From Avena insularis (Eukaryota; Streptophyta; Magnoliopsida; Poales; Poaceae): a stretch of DNA of 64,000 nucleotides. Under the pieces are notes generated by a model. It had not been told where the DNA came from, ran no database searches, and saw only the letters and a list, made by a program, of their open reading frames with translations. Where the stretch lies: NCBI GenBank assembly GCA_023614405.1, contig CM042691.1, forward strand, positions 173,014,927 through 173,078,926, given 5' to 3'. Of the stretch, positions 56,080-64,000 are shown one piece after another; positions within the stretch are counted from its first letter, which is position 1, and each line of letters opens with the position of its first letter. Made by a program: the position numbers and the translations under genes.

Positions 56080-59000
56080 TGTCACATCCCAAGATTTTCC
56101 AAATCTTGTAATGTGAAAAATAAATGAATAAAATAAAACTTTGTTTGATTTTCAAGGCCAGAAGAAACTTTTTGAATCCAATTAAAAATCTTCAAACCTA
56201 TTTGAATTAAATAAAACCCTAAAGGGATTTAAAAAGATAAACATTTTAAATAAAGGAAAATAAAATATTTTGGAATTACTATTTTTGGATCTTTTAAATA
56301 AAAGGATTTGCTTTTCAAAACAAATAGTAGTTTTATAAATAAGGATTATTTTATAAAGCCAAATTAAACCTTGGCCAAACTTTTGAAATAAAACATTTTG
56401 TTTTGAGAAAAATAGTAAAGGTTTATTAAATAAATTAATAAGGATTTAATATCCAAGTTTTATTAATAACGGTATTACTATTTCCAAAACATAAAAACTT
56501 ATTTATTTGTTTAAAATAAGTTTTCCAAGTATATTTTATTCTCAAAGAAAACCTACTAATTTGGTTTTGAAAATAATTAGTTTTTTTTTTCAAATAAAGT
56601 TTTTAAATAAAACAAGATCTATTTGATTTAATAACAATGGTCCATTTTATTTAATTAATGAATGGAACCTAAAAAGATTTAAATAATATTTCATTTTGGA
56701 GTTTGGTTTATGTGTTAAACAGAACCAAGTTCAAATGAAAAGTCTGATGAATGTTTGATTTGTTTTGTTTGTTGTTTGATTGTTTGAAATTCAAAACAAA
56801 AATTAGGTTTAGAAAAAGAAAAAGATTGCAGACAGAAACAAATAGAGTCTGAACCAGCCCAGCCGGCCAAGCCCACAAGGCCCAGAACCAGCCCAGCTTT
56901 TCCTCCTCGAAGAAAAACGTTTCATACTCATTTTCGAACCCGTGCAGAGACTGACCGGTGGACCCCCTTTCCTTCTCGCATCCTCACTGACGACTGGACC
57001 CCACCTCTCTATTCATCCTCCTCACCCGCGCGACCCCTTCTCCCCAAAACCGCGCTGCCGTTCTCTGTCATTCAACCGCGCGTTCATTTCGCGAATAATG
57101 GCTGCGTTAATCTTGCCCCGACCATGCGTACATAAGCACCTCTCCTCCCTCTGTCATTTCCCCCAAACACCAACTCCACATCGCCCCCAGGCTGCTCGGA
57201 ATCATCTCCAAACCGCCGCTGCTCCGACGAGCTTCCTTCTCCAATTCCGGCCAGTACCTGCCACCCCGTGCCTCCTCGACCTAGCTCACACCTTCCCCAC
57301 CTCCTGACGCATCTGTTCGTGCGTTCTTCAGACGACCGGGTGCCCAGGCGGACGTCGCAACAAGCTACGACGACGCCGCCATCCGCTCCAACTCCGACGA
57401 GCCCCACAGGTAGTTTTCGGCCGCCCCTCTTCTTCTCGTTCACGCACACAGCATCTCTGTGATCTCCTGCGTCTAACCATGCTTCTGGTTTGCCTTCTCG
57501 TGACCTGTAGCATCGTCTTCGACCTCGACCAGAGCCAACCGTCGCTAGACCAAACTCCGGCGAGGAATTCCTCCTGCCCTCGTGCGCCCCTTGCCCCGTC
57601 AACCACACGACGAGCTTCCCCAACCTCCTGCGATCCCGGTGAGCCTACTCCCTCCCTCTCTCACTTCCTATTTCACCAGCGCTGCCATCGCCTGGCCGTG
57701 CGCCGCCGCTAGCCACCGTCGGCGCCGCTCGCAAATGGTCAAACACGCTAGCGCCGTAGGATCTAGATCGGGCGAGCAAGATTAGATCACTTAACGCGAA
57801 GAAGTGCAGCGTGTCTTGCACGATCTGATTAGATCCAATGGCTACAACTACGCGATCCGGCGGAACCGGTACCCGCGAATAGCGATGCGCCGCGTGCCAC
57901 CTATTCTGTTTAAAAACATATTGAAATCAGATTAGAATGTGATTTTCAAACCTTTGTAACTTTTGATCCACACGTCCAAAAATTGCAAATTTGGTATCAT
58001 TAGAATCAGTGGAACAAGACCTAGACAACCATGGAATTTGTTTAGCAAATAGTATCTGTTAGCTTGTTGGTTTTTGCAGAAACTTTTGTATGCTTGTTAA
58101 GACTAGAAAAATGATTCAAAAATGTTTTTGAGTTTGAAACCTTGGCAAAATGGTTTGTTGTGAACTTACTTACTCTAGGAACCAACACATGGTCTTGAAA
58201 GTGAATTTGGTTAGGTTAGGATGGATTAATTGGTTTAGCCCATTTCTAGCCAAATAAAAAGAATGGTTTTGTTATGGAAAATGTTTTTGATATAAAAACT
58301 TTGGGAAAATGTTTTAGATCAAACCTACTGACCCAAAACACCAAGTTTTATGAATCAACAACTTATTTGGTGAACAACCTAAAGTTGTTGCTTTGATAAA
58401 AATGTTTTCCACCACATAAAATAATGATGGATTTTAAAATGGTTTTTGAAACAAAACCCTTTTTGCAAATGACTTTGCCACTTTTGAAAATGACCACCTT
58501 GAACCTTACAAAGTTTAGAAACCTAGTGGAGACCACCTTTGCAAATAAAACCACCTCTTGCATGCTCACATGCATGACTTAGATCTTAGTTTCCCATTGT
58601 TTTAGGTGTGTGAATTGTTGTTTGATTGATTATTTGGAATGCTAGTTGATATAGAGTTTGCTTGATTGATTGTAGTGAAATTAGCAAAGTGTGAGACTAG
58701 CAAGATCAAGGAGTGAACCATCATTCCCTACCAAAAAGGCAAGTTACACTATCATCTAAAGTCCTATTATTTTCATTATACTTAGTGGATTTTGAAAACA
58801 TGCATGAAAAGAAATTTTATACTTATGCTATGATAAATCCTAATAGGATTCCCTAGACACTCCTTAGTGAAAATATTGTAGTTGATACATGCTTAGCCAT
58901 GCTTTATTTTTGAAAAGAGATACATGTTGAGATTTTATGAAGTTGAGAAAAGGACTTGTGTTTTGTATAATAAAACAAGGACTCAATGAACCACCTGGGT

Positions 59001-60252
59001 GGCCAAGGTTACTTTAAGTTTTGGAGAAGGTGGCAACAAAAGGAACCATGTATATGGCAATCTCTTTGTGTTGTGCTCCAAAGGAAACCACCCAGGAAAC
59101 TTAGAGATTGAACATGTTTCTCCAATTGTGGCTTTCGTGTGCAACCACATGCTATTATGGCTCTGGCTTAGTCAACTACATTGGGAAGACCCATGCATTG
59201 TCTTCAGTTTACTGGACATGGGGATCTGGAATGCTTCATGGGTGCTGAAGACAAGCTAGCAATGGTGTATGGGAGGACCCTTTGGAAAGACTTCATCACA
59301 TTCTCAATCTGCCAGTACTCCATCTTGGTGAGTGCTAATCCAGTGGCCACTGGTGGCAAAAAGATGGGATTGTGACATGTGGGTAAAGTGTACTCCTTCT
59401 GCAGAAGATAATAAAATCTAAGTACTTAGCCGTGTCCCCGGTTATGGACATTACTGAGCAACTAAAGTTTGAAGCTATGGGAGATCTCGACATTCTAATT
59501 TCTAAAAGAAAAACTTTTAAAGACTTGATGCACTTGGGGTTACCAAGGAGCACAAGAGACTTTGATAAAACTTGAACACTTGGGGTTACCAAGGAACTCA
59601 AGAGATGAGAACATGAACACTTGGGGTTACCAAGTAGCTCATGAGATTTTGATAAAACTTGGTGCACTTGGGGTTACCAAGTAGCTCAAGAGATTTTTGA
59701 CAAGGACTTGAACACTTGAGTTTCTACCAAGGAGTTCAAGGAACTTGGAAAAGGAGATTTGACAAAGGACCAAAACCATTTTGAAAAGATAGGATAAATT
59801 TTGCCTTATGCAGATAAGCCTAAAGCTCTACTTAGCCAAATATGCATATAGTGATAGTATCCACTTATATTTCACATAGTAGTGAAACTTGCCAATACAA
59901 TTCAAATGTATTGACCCTTGTGGCTGTAACTTGTAATGTTGTAGGTTTGATTGATTTTAGTGAAGATTGTTTGATTAGGATTACAAAGTCTACAACCAAC
60001 ATCTGCCTGTGGCACTTTGAAGATGAAGGACCCCATGACTATAGTTATTCTGCTGCAATGTAATGTAATAGCCAAATGAGCTATGTATGATGTAACAAAA
60101 TTATGTTATTCCTGGTTATAAAGTTATATTATGACCTTTGTTTCTTGATATTACATCTATACTATGGATGCTAGCTATTGATCCAGGGACTAGCATTGTA
60201 AACACAGGGGACACCACCTTATGTTATTAAAGGTTGGGACACTCCCTCTACA
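56080..60252 (+). mobile_element. Solo-LTR-like Gypsy insertion, 4.2 kb
   Basis: It begins TGTCACATCCC, ends CTCCCTCTACA, and is flanked by a perfect 5-bp target duplication TTGAC (56075-56079 and 60253-60257). No gag, pol or primer site is visible inside. It has an AT-rich first part (56090-56800), a GC-rich middle (56900-57750) and a CCGTGTCC module at 59430, as in other Del/Tekay-like LTRs here. It is best read as a solo LTR. Open frames in the GC-rich part are not credible genes. Confidence 0.78.
59531..59745 (+). repeat. Interspersed repeats of CACTTGGGGTTACCAAG
   Basis: Exact copies start at 59531, 59577, 59618 and 59665, with a degraded fifth near 59713. The spacing is 41-48 bp, each copy followed by a variable CTCAAGAG-like stretch. 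It lies just after the CCGTGTCC module of the solo LTR. Confidence 0.88.
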
Positions 60253-61229
60253 TTGACGTTCACATGACACCACTAGAAGAATAGCACCACAACTTAAATA
60301 CTAAATCATTGAATAATAACTCATCACAGATACACTACTAACAACATGACTTCTCCCATGTCCTCAAGAACTCAACGAACTACTCACAAGACATCATATA
60401 GATCAAGATCAAAGATGATATGGTAATGGATATCAATCTGAACATAAACAATAATCCAATGGTTCCACTCACAAGCATCAACTACAATAGTAATTAACAC
60501 CGGCAAAGTTTCCCCTAAGAACTAAAGCAATATCCAACACAACTGTTACAGCGGGACGGAGTGGTGATGATGGTGCTGGTGGATATGATGGTGTGGATGA
60601 TGATCCCGATGAACCCTAGATTGATGATGGTGTTGATGGCGACGGTCTCCCCTCTCTGGGAAGGAATTCCCCCAGTAGAAATCTGTCTGCCGGAGAGATC
60701 TTTCTCTCTTGGTGTTTTCCGCCCCCTAGAGGCAGCGGAAATCTATCTGTGGTCGCCCCCCTAGGCTTAGTGTTCCGTAGGGAAGATATAGGTGAAGGGG
60801 CGGAGTCGGAGGCCGGGAAGGTGGGCCACACCTGCCCTAGGCGCGGGGTCAGGTGGGCCCCCTGCGGCCCCTCTTCGCTCCTTCTTCTGGCTTCCTTCGT
60901 CTTCTGGTAAAATAATATGTTTCCATATTTTTCTGAATTTTTTCTGATCTTCACGAAATTGCACCGAAACGCCTTCTTTTCCATCAGAATCCAGACTCTA
61001 GCAGTCCATCCTCCAGGAATCATCCAACATGCATACACAGATGAAAAGTCATAAGTAATACCTCATAATAAGAAAATATCAATGAATAGAGGTAAATTAT
61101 GATATAGAATGGTGATGTAAATTGGGCGTATCATCGACCCGCAACTGAGTCCAACGGTGGCAAGAGGTGTGGATCAACCACTACAAGGAATGTGTCAACC
61201 TATGACCTTTTGGTAGTGACCGTGTATGA

Positions 61230-61253
61230 AATCGTCATAAATTTATGACGATT
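61230..61253. repeat. 24-bp perfect palindrome, CACTA subterminal repeat
   Basis: The half-site is AATCGTCATAAA, followed directly by its reverse complement. ATGACGATT recurs near 61306-61314. Such subterminal motifs are thought to bind transposase in CACTA elements. Confidence 0.75.
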
Positions 61254-61559
61254 CTAGACTAGATGGTCATGGGCTGTTCGAGAGGGTCGAAACCTAGAAA
61301 AATCATGACGATTTTTTTTAGAAACGTCGTAATTGCATAAGATAAAATCTTCATAGTGCTAGGAAGGACAAGATATAAGATGAAGGAAATTCCAGCAGTT
61401 GGATGCAAACATGATGGAGGGATGAGATGGTGATCTATGGAACACCAGCCGTGGATCGATGACCTGGCACACCACCGGTGGATGACCTGGCAATAGGCGC
61501 GAGAGGACCCCATACCTAGTGAACCATATCATCCTAACCTCCAAGCACTGCATCATCTC

Positions 61560-62010
61560 CTTGCCTGTACGCCCCAACCTCCGCCGCCAGGCTAGATCTC
61601 GACCAAATCCGGCTACTCACTGCCCCGTCGTCCACCTCCCCCGAATCCCCGTCGTCTACCTCATGGAACCACCAAACCTTGCCTCCAACCAAAACCTAGC
61701 CTAACCCCCGGATCTACAGAGAGGAGTAGAGGTCACCTTTTGACCTTTCTGTCCATGGCGGTGGGAGACACACCGCTAGGTGGTGGTGTATCAGCATGGA
61801 AACCAGCCGGACCATAGATTCCATCGAGGACGCTGGCCACACCAAGGACTTCGACGATGCGGAGGTCCTACCCTTGGAAACCGGGTTCGAGCCCGTCGAC
61901 CCCGGATTCGTGGCCCATGGCCAGTCCCGCTTCCTCCGGCTTCGTGTCCACCTCCTCCACGAGCGAGGCGCCGCCTCCAGCTGAAAAGCATGATGGAGGG
62001 TGTCCAGGTC
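61560..62010 (+). other. GC-rich gene-like stretch inside the CACTA element
   Basis: GC-rich sequence with open frames of 60-100 residues in two plus-strand frames, for example METSRTIDSIEDAGHTKDF from 61796 and another from 61857. A possible splice donor (CCAG/GTCTG) is near 62009. No domain is recognised. It could be an untranslated leader or first exon of a transposon gene, or a captured fragment. I make no functional call. Confidence 0.25.
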
Positions 62011-62049
62011 TGTTCTTCTTCAGCTTTGTCGTCTCCCCTATCTTCCTAG

Positions 62050-63815
62050 CAAGTAAAAATCTCTCCCTCTTTCTTTCTTGTTTTCCTATTTTGAGTACAA
62101 CTAGATGTATGGTTTGTGCCGATCACTTTTGCTCCTATTATGTGTGGTAGTTATCTGAATGCTTGTTCAACTCCGTTCATATGCACATAATTTCCCAACT
62201 TCTAATGCTTGGTATACACTTGATTGACCAACTTTTGCTGGTTGGTATACACATGTCTAGATACCTCTGAAAGAATGAGCCTACTTGTACCAATTAATTT
62301 TGTTTTAGTGTTTATTACATGACAAAGACTAGTTGTGTGATTATAGACTGGTAAATCTTTGCATGAGTTCTTTGTTGATTGATTTATTTGGGTGGCACGT
62401 TTTTCTTGCTGCAGGTCTTTCGAATAAGACATAGGATTTAGGTACCAGATTAGTTTGTGTTTGTTTAACAACTTCGTTTTTTGATGCTTTATTATCTGGA
62501 TAAGTCTAATGTGATTTAGTTAGTTGTATATACATAAACCAAATGTAATCTATCTGCTTGTGGTCTACTTATTTGGTTCACTGATAAGTAATTATAATAT
62601 ATGTTGGTACTTTCAATAATCATGAGGAACCCATGTTGCCATGTGCACAAACTAATCTGATATTGTTTAAACATGCTTACACTAAAAAGATGCACTCTCG
62701 TAACAGTACCCATGTTGTCATGAATATGTGTCAATGCCTCAGATTCTTTTCATATTATTGGTTATATTCATTGGAGATATACTGTACATCATCTATTCTG
62801 TTAGTAGTAGTACTACTGGTTCATGTATAGCCATATAGGTATAAAATATGTATATATCTCGATTCTCTCATGCATACGCCTATTCCAGGAACTGATTGTG
62901 TTGAATGCTTGTTGACATTCGGTTTTTCCCATGACACCTTGTTGTTCTTGTGTTGGTGGGCCCTCCAATGGTGTTCTGGTGGTGTTGGTGCCCTCCTGTG
63001 GTGTCAAAAATTTGGTGGACAAGGGTTGTAGCTCATGATACTATGAACCATTTATCGTTCTTAGTGCATCTAGTGCTTTAATGTTGTTTTTCATATCAAG
63101 GCCATGTATGCATGGTTGTAGCTAGAAAGAAGGGGTGATAACTGTGATAAGTGTGAAATAATCGCACCTGTTTTATATCCTTCGGTGCAAAAGTGTCGTT
63201 ATTATTTGTTCTTCTTTGCATGAAGGCATTAATCTGTTTGTTATGGTTGTGTTTATGCTATAATAAATAATGCATCCACTCTAGATGTTTGATAACCTTG
63301 AGCCAGTATCTATGCCATCTCTTGTTATTTGATTATCACAAAGTCAAGTATGCATGGGTTCATCTTTTATTTGCATGTGTTGTTTTTAGGATGTTCCTGA
63401 CTAAATAGTTAGAATAAAGTAAAGCTCCATGCTTGCATTAGTTTAGTCAGACCATATCAATCTTGATTTTTCCCTTAAAATATTCTCTTGAGTATTATCA
63501 AGTAGTGTCAATATGCATGACTATGACCATTGGAGAAGTAAATATTATATTCTAGTAACATACTTTCCGGTTCGAGTGTATTTGAGAAATAAATATTATT
63601 CTGGTAATATACCTTCCACTTCTTGAGGTTTGTTTAGTTACCAACATGGTGACTTTCATTCAATAAGATAGCTTCTGGTTATGTGTGTATATATGTGAGT
63701 CTATTTATTTCCAAAATCTTCTCATATCCCTCATTGATAATTATTCTCTCACCTACAGTTGCCATGAGATCATGATGCGTCATGTGGCCACCTAATTGTG
63801 CCTTGCTTTCCTTCT
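62050..63815 (+). other. AT-rich non-coding stretch
   Basis: No open frame, repeat or RNA gene is recognised. The T-rich, stop-rich composition fits an intron or transposon interior. Confidence 0.4.
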
Positions 63816-63819
63816 AGCA

Positions 63820-64000
63820 GTTCAATGTCTTGATGTTGCACACCCTGCTTCTCCATGGATGAAGGAGGCCGCCGCCTGCCTTCGTGTTGCCACCCCCGTC
63901 GACCAGCTCCTCGCATCGATGCTCATGCCGCGGCCCCGCCTGCCCCCGCTTGACGCTGTCGGCCGGGCCCTCGGAGCCTCAAAGGGCGAGGAGCTCGACC
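63820..64000 (+). other. Possible coding exon entering the right edge
   Basis: After a pyrimidine-rich acceptor-like site (TTCCTTCTAGCAG at about 63808-63820), composition jumps to GC-rich. One frame stays open to the window end, reading VQCLDVAHPASPWMKEAAAC, then LRVATPVDQLLASMLMPRP and ALGASKGEELD. I do not recognise the protein. It may be an exon of a CACTA gene, a captured host exon, or the edge of a host gene. Confidence 0.3.

Larger units (their letters stand above)
50841..61133 (-). mobile_element. Athila-lineage Gypsy element, gag-protease only
   Basis: On the minus strand this runs LTR (55474-61133, with an insertion), a decayed Asp-tRNA-type primer site, gag, protease, a long non-coding stretch with one small ORF, then truncation at 50840 by element E. 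No RT, RNase H or integrase is visible, so it would depend on a helper. The layout resembles cereal Sabrina/WHAM-type elements; the family name is inference. Confidence 0.8.
55474..61133 (-). repeat. 5' LTR of Athila-like element (interrupted)
   Basis: On the plus strand it runs TGATGACCC to GCGTATCA (minus: TGATACGCCC...). Without the insertion at 56080-60252 and its target repeat it is about 1.48 kb. The right part (60258-61133) includes a GATGGTG-rich stretch at 60560-60640. The right flank at 61134 is TCGAC; the left partner is lost. Confidence 0.8.
61179..64000 (+). mobile_element. CACTA DNA transposon, left terminus, extends past window
   Basis: CACTACAAGGAATGTGTCAA at 61179 matches the cereal CACTA terminus CACTACAAGAAA with one change near its end. 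It is followed by subterminal repeats based on ATGACGA, including a 24-bp perfect palindrome at 61230-61253. No opposite terminus (TTGTAGTG) was found before 64000, so the right limit is unknown. Sequence from 61560 on may be element body or captured host DNA. Confidence 0.6.

Noticed and set aside
56942..57785. Open frames up to 179 residues in GC-rich sequence
   Set aside because: Same situation in the second solo LTR: both strands open, low complexity, no recognisable protein.
61796..61984. 62-residue frame starting METSRTIDSIEDAG as a host gene
   Set aside because: No homology recognised, overlapped by another equally open frame, and inside a CACTA element; kept only as a low-confidence gene-like stretch.

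Overview
This window looks like intergenic DNA from a large grass (Poaceae, probably Pooideae) genome. It is almost entirely nested and broken transposable elements. The clade call rests on three things: a Copia element whose LTR opens like the Triticeae Angela/BARE/WIS group, an Athila-type Gypsy element with the primer-binding site and LTR style of cereal Sabrina/WHAM-type elements, and several Tat-lineage Gypsy elements with the dual RNase H layout of cereal elements. No intact host gene, tRNA, rRNA, CRISPR array or bacterial-style operon was seen.

Layout. (1) 1-7179, minus: Tat-lineage Gypsy element A, entering at the left edge with its integrase and ending in a 5' LTR cut at 7179. (2) 7180-24867, plus: a Del/Tekay-like Gypsy LTR (7180-14928), its Met-tRNA primer site (14934) and non-coding leader. 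Two elements are nested in it: a 4.1-kb solo-LTR-like insertion (9739-13859) and a complete 8.2-kb Angela-type Copia element (15371-23602, target duplication CTTTT). (3) 24868-34445, plus: Tat element C, with a 3.1-kb internal head-to-tail duplication of gag-protease-RT joined at about 29005-29007, broken inside integrase. (4) 34446-36697, plus: a 5'-truncated LTR of the same family as 7180-14928. (5) 36698-41750, minus: Tat element D, same family as C but inverted, with its 5' LTR at the right. (6) 41751-42798, minus: PIF/Harbinger transposase remnant. (7) about 42860-50840, minus: Tat element E, the best preserved of this group, with a 68-bp tandem array in its 3' region. (8) 50841-61133, minus: Athila-like element with gag and protease but no RT or integrase. 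Its 1.5-kb LTR is split by another 4.2-kb solo-LTR-like insertion (56080-60252, target duplication TTGAC). (9) 61179-64000: left terminus of a CACTA DNA transposon, with gene-like GC-rich stretches inside it.

The only coding content is retrotransposon gag, protease, reverse transcriptase, RNase H and integrase, plus one DNA transposase. All are pseudogenised. Many internal stops are TAG codons where a sister copy has CAG, as expected from decay of CHG-methylated DNA. The most interesting exception is one in-frame TAG at exactly the same protease/RT boundary codon in all five Tat-lineage reading frames (A, C twice, D, E). Other points worth a second look are the internal duplication of element C, a 21-bp minisatellite coding a 7-residue repeat in its pol, the 68-bp array of element E, a block of LTR mismatch in an otherwise young Copia element, and a module shared by four Del/Tekay-like LTRs.
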